A stretch of 36,879 nucleotides of DNA from a virus: positions 1 through 36,879 of IMG/VR virus record IMGVR_UViG_3300038696_000379. One strand, written 5' to 3'. The position numbers and the translations under genes were made by a program. Below are positions 22,003 through 29,608 of this stretch, piece by piece; positions within the stretch are counted from its first letter, which is position 1, and every line of letters begins with the position of its first letter. The notes beneath the pieces are model-generated. The model made no database searches. It was not told where the DNA came from and saw only the letters and a list, made by a program, of their open reading frames with translations.

Positions 22003-23174
22003 GGTATTGATTGTATTAACCCACCATCTACCCGGTAGCCTGTGAATTTTACTCCAGCGCTGGCCTCACCAAACCCTATAGCCGTTAGCGCACCTATATC
22101 TGTAACCTTATTAAGCGAAAAAGAGCCAGAATGGGGGGTTTTTATGTATATAACATCTCCAAAACTACCCCGGGGGCCCGTATGTATTTCATAAGTACCG
22201 TAACCATTTCTAAGGCCTACAGAGTTTTGATTAAGTATTTCGGTGGCCACCCCGCTTACCATTTCTAAAATAATGAGCTTTTGATCCCTAATTTCAAACA
22301 GCAACCCGTTACTGTTGTCAATTAGAAAACCTATGTACGCATAGCCACTGGTTCCTGGTCTTCCCTGAATAGTTGCAATTACAGCAATTTCATCAAAATC
22401 AGAAGTATTCAGAGTTAGGGGGTAAAGATATTGTAAGGGCGCAACACCTGCTGTAAAAGCTTGGTTCGTAATGGGGGCAGCAATGTTTTTACCATAAAAT
22501 AAACCTGCATTTGGCGGCATAAGCGATACAACAACAGATTCTTCAGCTGATGGAATACTTCCGCCAGGACCTTGAATGCCCTGTGGGCCTGTGGGGCCTT
22601 GTGGCCCTTCAATATCAGTAAGCGGTATTAAGTTTAACCAAGTAACTTCACCAACGTAGCGCCATTGAATGTGCGTATCGGTTTTTTGCAGTTCTATTTC
22701 TCGGCCATCATCACCGTCAGATCCATTGGCACCGGGTAAACCATTGGCACCGGGTAAACCTTGCGCACCTTGCGGCCCTTGCGCACCATCGGCACCATCG
22801 GCACCATCAGCGCCCGGCACACCTTGCGGGCCTTCTAAAGTGGTTAAGGCAATTAAGTTTAACCAGGTAACTTCACCCACGTAGCGCCATTGAATGTGCG
22901 TAGCGTTTACCTGAAATTCTACCTCGCGGCCGTCATCGCCAGCGGCACCATTGGCACCAGCTGGGCCAGGTATAAGACCTATGCCTGCCAGTAAATCTTG
23001 CGCTTTTTTCATGTAATGAAAAGAGCTGTACAAGCCGGGTTCCACCTCACTATCTACTGCATTGGTAGCCCAAAGTTTGGCTTCATCTTTAGCGGCAATA
23101 GCTATGCTAGCCGCATTTAGCTCAGTAAGCGTAATATCTATTTGGTCACCTTCTTTGTAAACTACTTCAATCAT
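21999..23174 (-). CDS. Collagen-like tail fibre protein with internal duplication
   Basis: 391 residues. After an N-terminal helical part come two copies of a DDGREVEFQV / DDGREIELQK strand module ending THIQWRYVGEVTWLNLI, each joined to collagen-type Gly-X-Y runs (GPQGVPGADGADGADG, GAQGLPGANGLPGANG, GPQGPTGPQGIQG). The last 170 residues are a beta-rich C-terminal domain probably exposed at the fibre tip (GTYEIHTGPRGSFGDVIYIK). Collagen triple helices are common shafts in phage fibres. The two modules are a direct 75-codon (225-bp) duplication. Part of the host-recognition block. Confidence 0.85.
   Translation of the reverse strand: MIEVVYKEGDQIDITLTELNAASIAIAAKDEAKLWATNAVDSEVEPGLYSSFHYMKKAQDLLAGIGLIPGPAGANGAAGDDGREVEFQVNATHIQWRYVGEVTWLNLIALTTLEGPQGVPGADGADGADGAQGPQGAQGLPGANGLPGANGSDGDDGREIELQKTDTHIQWRYVGEVTWLNLIPLTDIEGPQGPTGPQGIQGPGGSIPSAEESVVVSLMPPNAGLFYGKNIAAPITNQAFTAGVAPLQYLYPLTLNTSDFDEIAVIATIQGRPGTSGYAYIGFLIDNSNGLLFEIRDQKLIILEMVSGVATEILNQNSVGLRNGYGTYEIHTGPRGSFGDVIYIKTPHSGSFSLNKVTDIGALTAIGFGEASAGVKFTGYRVDGGLIQSIP
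22629..22945. repeat. 225-bp-period direct repeats inside the collagen-like gene
   Basis: The stretch from 22629 is repeated from 22854 with a constant offset of 225 bases, an exact multiple of three. The longest identical run is 22 bases (GTAGCGCCATTGAATGTGCG and two more). Both copies encode the THIQWRYVGEVTWLNLI module. Short GGCACC/GGTAAACC repeats nearby encode Gly-X-Y triplets. Such repeats can expand or contract the fibre. Confidence 0.8.
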
Positions 23175-23515
23175 GCTGCGGTAGTTGTAGCGTTAATATT
23201 AAGTTCAAAACGTACCGGGTAGCTCACTAAGCCGCTGCTAAACTCTACGCGTATATCAGCATACAGCGTACCTTTTTTTAAGCCCTCAGTTTCTGTAGCA
23301 CTCAAAGCTATGGGGTATTGGTCACTAATCCGCGCAAGCGTTTTATCTAAAGCCACGGGCGCCATGCGGTTTGGGCTGCGCCTTAAGGTTAGCCGTACAG
23401 TGCTTAGCTCATTGGCCGGTATAACTTCTAAAGTGCCAAAGTTGCGCTTTAAAGTCAGCGTTTCGCCCCAAGTTTGCCCTGCGGCAATGTTATACTTCAA
23501 ATTTTGCAAGGCCAT
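23171..23515 (-). CDS. Small beta-sandwich protein of the fibre block, 114 aa
   Basis: 114 residues of alternating strands: NLKYNIAAGQTWGETLTLKR, then STVRLTLRRSPNRMAPVALD and LYADIRVEFSSGLVSYPVRF, ending in NINATTTAA. Such short beta proteins are often baseplate or fibre adaptor subunits (BppU-like N-terminal domains have this character), but this is similarity of pattern only. It overlaps the next gene by four bases and the 3' end of the beta-helix gene by 26 bases. Confidence 0.6.
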   Translation of the reverse strand: MALQNLKYNIAAGQTWGETLTLKRNFGTLEVIPANELSTVRLTLRRSPNRMAPVALDKTLARISDQYPIALSATETEGLKKGTLYADIRVEFSSGLVSYPVRFELNINATTTAA

Positions 23516-25037
23516 CTACTAGCTTGTTTTTAAAAATATCGTTTAAATCAAAATTGTAATTTAAAAAAGTTTTGCGCTCATCTTCTGTAAGGGCGCCCCT
23601 TATTGTATCAAAATGCTCGGCATTGCCTTGCGCTTTCGCGCGATGTATGGCTAGCCGCGTAATTTTATCAGGCGCCATTTGGCCAGCGGCATCAATTGGC
23701 CCTGCATGGCCAAACACGTAAGCCTCTATAAATTCTAGAGCTATGTTGTGCGTAGCATAATCATTGGCCACAGCCACAATAGCGGGTAGCGCAGTAGCAT
23801 CTTTAAGTTGATGCCAATTGTTTTGCCAAGTATGCTTACCAAAATGGCCTTCACCTTGCAGCTCATTTAAGCTTTCCCAAGGTTTAGTATGGTTTATACC
23901 ATTAACTATAAAATTGCTGAAGTATAGCTTTGAGCGAGTTTCAACCGGGCGCATTACCAAGCGTGCCGCAATATTAACGCGGTTCATTACCACGTTTTCG
24001 GCAATTAAGGTAAGGCCACCCGTATCATGCGGGCCACGTTTTTTAAGGCGAATGTTATCATTAACCACGTTAATGCCAAAGCGCGCCCGGCCAATAAAAC
24101 AGTTGCGCATATAACTAGTAGTGCCGGCCGTTAATTGGGGCGTACGGTCTAAACAGTTAAGCCAACCACATTCTATAAAAGCTAAATTTTTACCCTCATT
24201 AGGCCCGTAGCAAAAATGAATAGAGCCGTAGGGATGAGCGCCTTTATGGTGCTTTAAGCTGGCCAGGGGCTCTAAAAATAAGGTTCTAAAAAAAGCAATG
24301 TTACTGCCAGTAGTTTGCACCAGTTCATCAGTAGCTAGGCCAAAAATGCAGTTTTTGGCCAAAAAGAAATTACCGTTAATCTTTAAATTATCGCGCTCGC
24401 TGTAAGCACTCCAGCCACTAGCTTGCATCATTAGCTCATCATGGGGCAAGGCATCACCTACGTACATGCGCAGGTTGTCAAAAATTACATTATCGGCTTT
24501 AATGCTAATTTCTAAACCCCAAATAGTGCTGCCGCCTGGCATACCTTGCAGGGTAAAATTGCCATGGGTTACTAATTGAAATACGTAGGGCTGCAGGTCT
24601 ATTACCGGTACGGTAATTTTTATAATGCGCGGGGCCTTTTCTTCTAAAGCATCAAGCAGAGCTTCACCCGTGCTTACTTCTATTACTTTGCCGCCTTGCC
24701 CACCGGTAGCGTTAAAGCCACTGCCCGTATAGGGTAGCGCATTAACCGGTACGGGGTTAGGCGTTGGCGCTGGGTTAGGCTCAGGTTCTGGATTAGGCGT
24801 TGGCGTTGGCGTTGGCGCCTTTAAATTCTCAATTTTTTGGGTTAAAAAAACAATTTCTTGAGAAAGCCTTTGGCTGTTTTCCTGCGCTTGAGCCAAGCCT
24901 TTAGCGGTTTTCTCAGCTTCTACTTGTTGCTTATTAGCCAAAATAGTTAAGTGCTGTTCAGTAGCTTTTTTTACAGCGGCTAAATCATCAGCAGAAGCAA
25001 CTTTTAATTCTTTAATAGTAGGTAATTGAATTTTCAT
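23490..25037 (-). CDS. Pectate-lyase-like beta-helix tailspike
   Basis: 515 residues in three parts. Residues 10-72 are a coiled coil (ATEQHLTILANKQQVEAEKT and onward). Residues 74-97 are a Pro-Thr-Asn linker (PTPTPTPNPEPEPNPAPTPN). Residues 105-450 are a right-handed beta-helix of the pectate lyase superfamily: the entry motif FNATGGQGGKVIEVSTGEAL, then IIKITVPVIDLQPY, GNFTLQGMPGGSTIWGLEIS, and a later AENVVMNRVNIAARLVMRPV strand. Similar enzymes degrade acidic polysaccharide; as a tailspike it could cut host capsule. The C-terminal helical tail (GNAEHFDTIRGALTEDERKT) may be a trimerisation part. Catalytic residues cannot be assigned with certainty. Confidence 0.75.
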   Translation of the reverse strand: MKIQLPTIKELKVASADDLAAVKKATEQHLTILANKQQVEAEKTAKGLAQAQENSQRLSQEIVFLTQKIENLKAPTPTPTPNPEPEPNPAPTPNPVPVNALPYTGSGFNATGGQGGKVIEVSTGEALLDALEEKAPRIIKITVPVIDLQPYVFQLVTHGNFTLQGMPGGSTIWGLEISIKADNVIFDNLRMYVGDALPHDELMMQASGWSAYSERDNLKINGNFFLAKNCIFGLATDELVQTTGSNIAFFRTLFLEPLASLKHHKGAHPYGSIHFCYGPNEGKNLAFIECGWLNCLDRTPQLTAGTTSYMRNCFIGRARFGINVVNDNIRLKKRGPHDTGGLTLIAENVVMNRVNIAARLVMRPVETRSKLYFSNFIVNGINHTKPWESLNELQGEGHFGKHTWQNNWHQLKDATALPAIVAVANDYATHNIALEFIEAYVFGHAGPIDAAGQMAPDKITRLAIHRAKAQGNAEHFDTIRGALTEDERKTFLNYNFDLNDIFKNKLVDGLAKFEV

Positions 25038-25046
25038 ATACTTTGA

Positions 25047-26024
25047 TTAGGTGTGAGTTACTGTCCAGCCAGCACTGCGCAGCGTAGCGGCATCAGTTGC
25101 GCCTGTGGCGCTAGGTGCTGCATTGGCCACTAAACCTACTGCCGCTTTTACGCGGCCCGGTAGGCTTAAAGAGCTTACTAAATCGGCCAGTACAGCATCT
25201 ACATTAGCTTGGGTTAAACTATTCTGATTAAAATCAACCGCTTTTAAAGCCGCTAAACCACTTAGGGTACCTGTTAGGTAGTTATTGAAACCATTAGCCG
25301 GTATGTTTAAATTCTCTAACAAGGGCAGCTGCTGAATTTCTAGAGGTATAGTGCCACTAAAATTGTTAAAGCCCAGGCTTAAAGTGGTTAAATTCACTAG
25401 GTTTTTAATGTTTACGGAGAGGGTATCAGTAATGCTATTACCATTTAAATGCAGCTCGGTAAGGGTAGTAAGCGTAAAAATCTCTGGCGGTAAAGTGTCT
25501 GTTACTCCACAAAATTGAAAGCCTAAATACTCTAAGTTCACTAGATCACCAATATCTGCTGAAATAGCACCAACGCTTAGCGAGTTACCACCAAGCTCTA
25601 GTCTTTCTAGGTTTAGCAGCTTGTAAAAATCAGCCGGCAAAGGGCCTTCTAGGCTGTTGCTATTTAAATTTAAAATGGTAAGGTTTACCATTTTAGCTAT
25701 TTCAGCGTTTAGGCTGCCTACTAAGCCTTTGTTAGGTAAAGGTATTGACGTTATTGATTCCCAATTGGGCGTAGGGCCCAAAGGCGCAAAACCAAAAAAC
25801 TTTTGGGTGGTGCCCGTAAACGTATGATTAATAGAGGCACTTGTAAAATCAGCTTCAACAACGCCATCGGCCCAAGCTATATATAACAAGTTGGCACCGC
25901 CTGCAGGTATAGTGGTGTTAATATCTGCCCTGGCATCAGCTATTCTAAAAACAAGCGGTAATACGGCCGCAGCAACGCGGGCGGTAGCACTAGGGCCAAA
26001 AGCTATGTTAGTAGCATAACTCAC
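25047..26024 (-). CDS. Leucine-rich-repeat virion protein
   Basis: 325 residues. About six LRR units lie near residues 95-240: MVNLTILNLNSNSLEGPLPA, LLNLERLELGGNSLSVGAIS, LVNLEYLGFQFCGVTDTLPP, LTTLTELHLNGNSITDTLSV, LVNLTTLSLGFNNFSGTIPL and LPLLENLNIPANGFNNYLTG. The N-terminal 90 residues look like a virion-binding domain; the C-terminus is Ala/Thr-rich. LRRs are protein-interaction surfaces, so this is a likely receptor-binding protein. ATG overlaps the preceding stop by four bases. No secretion signal seen. Confidence 0.8.
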   Translation of the reverse strand: MSYATNIAFGPSATARVAAAVLPLVFRIADARADINTTIPAGGANLLYIAWADGVVEADFTSASINHTFTGTTQKFFGFAPLGPTPNWESITSIPLPNKGLVGSLNAEIAKMVNLTILNLNSNSLEGPLPADFYKLLNLERLELGGNSLSVGAISADIGDLVNLEYLGFQFCGVTDTLPPEIFTLTTLTELHLNGNSITDTLSVNIKNLVNLTTLSLGFNNFSGTIPLEIQQLPLLENLNIPANGFNNYLTGTLSGLAALKAVDFNQNSLTQANVDAVLADLVSSLSLPGRVKAAVGLVANAAPSATGATDAATLRSAGWTVTHT

Positions 26025-26590
26025 AGTAAATAACCTTCAATTAACCATTCATCATTACCTAGGCAAATAGCCCAGGCGCTGTGCCATTGGGCGGCTATTT
26101 CTACCGTATGGCCGGTAATGCCGTTAATTTTAACGGCCGCCAATGCTTCTACACGCAAAGCACCGGCACCTAAACGCATGGCTCTAAAGGCTGTGCCTTC
26201 TGGTACGCCAGCGGCTAAGGTTATAGTTTGCGTAGTAGTAGCGGTAGATTTTAAAAGCTGCCCCGTAACATCTGCATTAGTTACGCTGTAGCCAGTGCTG
26301 GCCTCTACAATGGCGAATTTTAAAAGGGGCTGCCAAGCAGTACCATCATGGGTATAAACTTGCTGTATGGCCCCGCCAGTTTTAATCCAAATTACGTTGG
26401 TACTAGTAGGGGCTGTAGCGCTGTATACTATGCCATTAATGCCTACCCAAGTACTACCATCATACTGGTAAAAAGCCAGCACCGTCCAAGTGCTAGAATC
26501 GTTGGTAGAAGTTTCCGCCCAAATAACATCTTTATTGCTGGGGGCGGTAGTGCCGTAAAGTATTGCGGCCGCTTGTCCTAAAATTGCCAT
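26021..26590 (-). CDS. First gene of the fibre block: tail-fibre-like protein, 189 aa
   Basis: I choose ATG 26590 (MAILGQAAAILYGTTAPSNK), which has the fixed distance to late promoter e; the frame extends upstream to a TTG at 26641 but that part overlaps the promoter. The product contains two similar modules, YGTTAPSNKDVIWAETST and YSATAPTSTNVIWIKTGG, each followed by an aromatic YQYDGSTWVGI / YTHDGTAWQPL strand pair. This is the pattern of fibre or carbohydrate-binding repeats. The C-terminal domain (TIEAAQWHSAWAICLGNDEW-like strands) is beta-rich. Likely a fibre protein. Confidence 0.7.
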   Translation of the reverse strand: MAILGQAAAILYGTTAPSNKDVIWAETSTNDSSTWTVLAFYQYDGSTWVGINGIVYSATAPTSTNVIWIKTGGAIQQVYTHDGTAWQPLLKFAIVEASTGYSVTNADVTGQLLKSTATTTQTITLAAGVPEGTAFRAMRLGAGALRVEALAAVKINGITGHTVEIAAQWHSAWAICLGNDEWLIEGYLL

Positions 26591-26594
26591 GCTG

Positions 26595-26630
26595 CAAAAA
26601 TGGCAGGTCAAAAGCAACCATAAAAGGACA
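26595..26630 (-). promoter_or_regulatory. Putative late promoter e (GTCCTTT ... CATTTTTG)
   Basis: TGTCCTTTTATGG followed by CATTTTTG (positions 28-35 from the G of GTCC). The A of ATG 26590 is again at position 40. The downstream box has the TTTTG of the standard Bacteroidetes -7 element. Confidence 0.6.
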
Positions 26631-26640
26631 CCCCACCGCA

Positions 26641-26682
26641 ACAGCCGCTAAATGCCATAGGCTCCGCCATACGGCACTTAGC
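26641..26682. repeat. Repeat family locus with palindrome
   Basis: 26655-26682 matches 4783-4810 at 24 of 28 bases, and 26641-26661 matches 7628-7648 apart from one small indel. The locus is itself an imperfect palindrome: GCTAAATGCC ... GGCACTTAGC. It lies between late promoter e and the inverted-repeat-flanked zinc-ribbon gene. Confidence 0.7.
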
Positions 26683-26687
26683 TTAGA

Positions 26688-26875
26688 GTTGTAAACAATT
26701 AAAACATTAGCTTCCGTTCTTTTGGAAGTTTATCTAATTGCTTATCACAATCAACGCATTCAAATTTTCCGTTTGATTTGCCAATTAAGTATTTATGTCT
26801 GCAAGTTGGTTGCTTTTTTAATTTCTGCTCTTTTTCGTATTGTTCTGTTAATCCCATGTTTTAAAAGTTTACAAC
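26688..26875. repeat. 20-bp inverted repeats enclosing the zinc-ribbon gene
   Basis: GTTGTAAACAATTAAAACAT (26688-26707) and the reverse complement of 26856-26875, GTTGTAAACTTTTAAAACAT, agree at 18 of 20 positions. They run from outside the gene into its first and last codons, so the gene sits exactly between them. No target duplication is obvious. Confidence 0.8.
26699..26857 (-). CDS. 52-aa zinc-ribbon-like protein inside inverted repeats
   Basis: ATG 26857 gives MGLTEQYEKEQKLKKQPTCR then HKYLIGKSNGKFECVDCDKQ then LDKLPKERKLMF. C-x-H-x13-C-x2-C (Cys19, His21, Cys35, Cys38) is a plausible zinc-binding ribbon. It is AT-rich in codon use compared with the GC-richer phage genes and sits alone between the early and late blocks, framed by inverted repeats. 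It may bind nucleic acid or protein; function unknown. Confidence 0.6.
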   Translation of the reverse strand: MGLTEQYEKEQKLKKQPTCRHKYLIGKSNGKFECVDCDKQLDKLPKERKLMF

Positions 26876-26967
26876 AAGGGCTATAATTCATACCCTTGCA
26901 AGGTTTATACTTAATTCAATGTTCCGTAATTATATGGGTACGAAATCATAGCCCAGAGCCGTTAATA

Positions 26968-27028
26968 AACCGCCCTCTTTGCTCTCAAAAATTAATCAGT
27001 GTTCATATTAATTAAAAAGAGGGCGGTT
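26968..27028. terminator. 13-bp perfect inverted repeat behind the early operon
   Basis: AACCGCCCTCTTT (26968-26980) and AAAGAGGGCGGTT (27016-27028) around a 35-base AT-rich loop, seven bases after the stop of the last early gene. On the minus strand the second arm is followed by TATTAA, so it is a weak terminator; the long arms could also be a recombination mark. The region 26876-26967 has no gene. Confidence 0.55.
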
Positions 27029-27034
27029 GTTTAA

Positions 27035-27349
27035 TTACACGCTATGGCTTTGGCGCTCTAGGCTTTCCAATAAGCGGTATAGCGGGGTTTCTTCATAGTG
27101 TTTAAGCAACGCGCTACCTGGTGCTTTATGAAGCCACTGACCAAAAGCCAAGGCCTCATAATTTTGGTAGCTTAAGGTTATTTTATTACTAAAACCTTGG
27201 CTTTTGCGCCTAATTTTTTCAATTAAATTTTGCGCTATGCCGTTTATTATTACCTCTTGTTTATTGGCCGGTGTGTACTCTAGCTGCTGCAATATTTCAT
27301 TAAGCAATAAAAGTTGAGGGCGGCTAATTTTATGCTTTACTAGGTGCAT
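27035..27349 (-). CDS. Early hypothetical protein, 104 aa
   Basis: A 104-residue helical protein, MHLVKHKISRPQLLLLNEIL and onward, ending in LLESLERQSHSV. It overlaps the preceding gene by 20 bases and is the last gene of the early operon. No family recognised; the run of basic and leucine residues suggests a partner-binding or DNA-binding role only. Confidence 0.65.
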   Translation of the reverse strand: MHLVKHKISRPQLLLLNEILQQLEYTPANKQEVIINGIAQNLIEKIRRKSQGFSNKITLSYQNYEALAFGQWLHKAPGSALLKHYEETPLYRLLESLERQSHSV

Positions 27350-27788
27350 GATTGGTTTTTAAGTTTTCATAAATATTTTTCACCTGGTTGGGCCAGTCTT
27401 TAGGAGCAATGTACTCTACCTGGCGCCCGTTTTTTACATAATACCGGGCAATATTATTGAAAGTACCATAACCGGTAGATAAGTACACAATTGCTACTTG
27501 CCAATCACTATAAGCCGGGTTGTGCAATAGTCTTTTTTTCATTTCATCTATTAACCAGCCTAAGCCAAAATTACTGTGCTGGCTTTGTAGCTGCTGGCCC
27601 TTAGGCGCATAACGGGCATACGGATCTACTGGCTTAAGGTCTATCATTTGGGTTGGCTTGCTAGATAGTTGCACGGTGTAAAAACTAAATTTCACAGATG
27701 CGTTTTGGCGCATTTCTGTTTTGTCTTTCCAACTGCTTAAGCCTTTGGGTCTGCGCGGAAGATAGCCGCTTTTGGTTTTGGTACTCAT
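27330..27788 (-). CDS. Early hypothetical protein, 152 aa
   Basis: Basic alpha/beta protein starting MSTKTKSGYLPRRPKGLSSW with a central strand pair (QVAIVYLSTGYGTFNNIARY) and a helical C-terminus (NQVKNIYENLKTNHAPSKA). It overlaps the stop of the 507-residue gene by four bases and the following gene by 20. No family recognised. Its tight coupling to the putative replication protein suggests an accessory replication function. Confidence 0.65.
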   Translation of the reverse strand: MSTKTKSGYLPRRPKGLSSWKDKTEMRQNASVKFSFYTVQLSSKPTQMIDLKPVDPYARYAPKGQQLQSQHSNFGLGWLIDEMKKRLLHNPAYSDWQVAIVYLSTGYGTFNNIARYYVKNGRQVEYIAPKDWPNQVKNIYENLKTNHAPSKA

Positions 27789-29308
27789 AATTTAGGAGTT
27801 TTTATGATTGGCCATTGCCCAAAAGCCTGATATTGATCTAAATATTGTTGCATTTGTGGGCATTTTTGCGCAACGTACTTTCTAAGGCGTAAAGCCTGAG
27901 TAAAGCCCGGTTGACGGGCCTCATGTGCTTTTAATGCCCTTAAAAAAAGAGTTTTTTGCCGGTTGAATTTATGTTGCTTTTCGCGTTGCTGCTTAAGTTG
28001 GCTAAATTCATTCCAGCTATTTTTTACCTTAATTAATCTAATTTGCCCCAGGTAGCCGCTGTAATCTTTTTTGTGCCTGGGTTTTCGGTTTAAGTTAAAA
28101 AATAGGTGAGGAAAAAGGCCAAAACGCTCGTGGGGCGCGGCCGCTATGTATTTTTGGTAATGCTGTATAACCTCGGTAATACGGGTAATAGTGGCATCAA
28201 TAGCGTCCTCACTGCTTAAGTCTTTAAAAAACTGCTGCAAAATAAAATCTTCAACTTTGCAAAGGTAGCCGGCATTAAAGTCTATATGACTTAAAACCGT
28301 GCTACAGTAGGCTTTTAAGAGTAAAACCACTTTTGCAAAAGCGTATTTTTCAAGATCATTGCCAAAATTTTGCGCGGCCATAACTGTATTTTTTGCGGCA
28401 ATTTTTTGTTTAATTTTTTGCTTCTCCCCTGGCGAATTTAACCGGACGGAGTTTTCAATTTTTCTGCACTTTTCAGGGGTTCTTTTTAAAGTGGTTTCGG
28501 TATCGGCTTTAGCCGTTTTAGGTTCTTGGTGATAGCCCGGAGGGGTATTAACAATCCTTTTATCTTCTATTGTACTATTATCTAATCTTTTTAAAAGGCT
28601 TATATCATGGCCGTTTGTACTACGATCAACGGGAGAAGCCCATTGCTCCGTTTTGCCGGGCAAGCGCAACTTTGGGCAAAAAGATGGGTTTTCAACGTCA
28701 TAAATAAGCAATATATTAGGGGCCAGGTGTAGCTCAAAAGCCGCGTTAGTACCTCTAAACACTTTGCCGGCAATAGGGCCGCTAACGCCCTCTACTGAGG
28801 CAAAAAAGCCAGCGGTTTGCAGCCGCATAAGCCTACGGTAAACGGTTTTGTGGGTACACCCGCCCGTATTGTTACTTAGTACTGGGTAGCTGGCTTGTAC
28901 GCTGTAGGGCTGGCTGGTGGCTATTTTATGAAAGCCCTCTTGGTAGAGGTAGGTGTTGTTATAAATTACTTGCTTGCGGGCGATTATAATAAGCTCTTTA
29001 AGTAAATTTATATGCACATCCCTAAATAGCTGGTTTGGCTCCTGAGCTAATTGATCTTTAATTGATTTTACCAGGCTTTCGTTTTTTGTCTTTTTGGCAA
29101 GCTCTAGTTTTTGCAGTAGAGGAATCCGCTTAGCGCGTATTACTGTATTGTATCGCTCTTGGTATTGTTTTAGATACTCCCATTGCCGTACCAGGCTTTT
29201 ACCAAAGCTGGGGTGTTCTATAGTATGCGTATTGGCGGGCGGGTCATAGGCCAGGGTGTTGAAATAATAGCCGTAACGCTTGTTTATGGGTAAGTAAGGG
29301 GTTTGCAT
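27785..29308 (-). CDS. Putative replication initiation protein, 507 aa
   Basis: A 507-residue basic protein. Residues 146-170 (TGGCTHKTVYRRLMRLQTAG) look like a winged-helix recognition region, preceded by helices typical of replication initiators; the middle (230-320) is low-complexity and lysine-rich, and the C-terminal third is helical and basic. This layout is like Bacteroidetes phage/plasmid replication initiators with an N-terminal winged helix, but no catalytic motif is visible. It could equally be a transcription regulator. It overlaps both neighbours in the early operon. The start ATG overlaps the preceding stop. Confidence 0.55.
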   Translation of the reverse strand: MQTPYLPINKRYGYYFNTLAYDPPANTHTIEHPSFGKSLVRQWEYLKQYQERYNTVIRAKRIPLLQKLELAKKTKNESLVKSIKDQLAQEPNQLFRDVHINLLKELIIIARKQVIYNNTYLYQEGFHKIATSQPYSVQASYPVLSNNTGGCTHKTVYRRLMRLQTAGFFASVEGVSGPIAGKVFRGTNAAFELHLAPNILLIYDVENPSFCPKLRLPGKTEQWASPVDRSTNGHDISLLKRLDNSTIEDKRIVNTPPGYHQEPKTAKADTETTLKRTPEKCRKIENSVRLNSPGEKQKIKQKIAAKNTVMAAQNFGNDLEKYAFAKVVLLLKAYCSTVLSHIDFNAGYLCKVEDFILQQFFKDLSSEDAIDATITRITEVIQHYQKYIAAAPHERFGLFPHLFFNLNRKPRHKKDYSGYLGQIRLIKVKNSWNEFSQLKQQREKQHKFNRQKTLFLRALKAHEARQPGFTQALRLRKYVAQKCPQMQQYLDQYQAFGQWPIIKTPKL

Positions 29309-29571
29309 TACTTAGATGTTTTTAATTTGGTTGCGGCTTGGTTTTTTTGCAGTTCTTGTTGTAGCACTTGGGTAGTTTGGTTAAGCGCCTCTAATTGCTC
29401 AGGGTTAGAGGCAAAGTGGCTGGCTAGTATCATTAGAGGGGTGGCCTCTTTACTTTCCTGACTGTAGACTCTTATGTTTTTGCCCTCTACAGCAAACATT
29501 ATATAAGCCCGCATAGAACTTATTTTTTTAGCCAGTTGCCAAGTTGAAATTTGATCTTGTTTTATTGCCAT
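29308..29571 (-). CDS. Early hypothetical protein, 87 aa
   Basis: 87 residues: MAIKQDQISTWQLAKKISSM and a strand-rich centre (AYIMFAVEGKNIRVYSQESK), then a helical tail (ALNQTTQVLQQELQKNQAAT). It abuts the 507-residue gene with a one-base overlap. No family recognised. Confidence 0.65.
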   Translation of the reverse strand: MAIKQDQISTWQLAKKISSMRAYIMFAVEGKNIRVYSQESKEATPLMILASHFASNPEQLEALNQTTQVLQQELQKNQAATKLKTSK

Positions 29572-29608
29572 TTTATGGGGTTTTGGGGGTTAAAGTGCCG
29601 GCCATTTT

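Noticed and set aside
22560-22960. CRISPR-like short repeats
   Set aside because: The repeats are in-frame Gly-X-Y codons and a 75-codon duplication of a fibre gene, without spacers of constant length.
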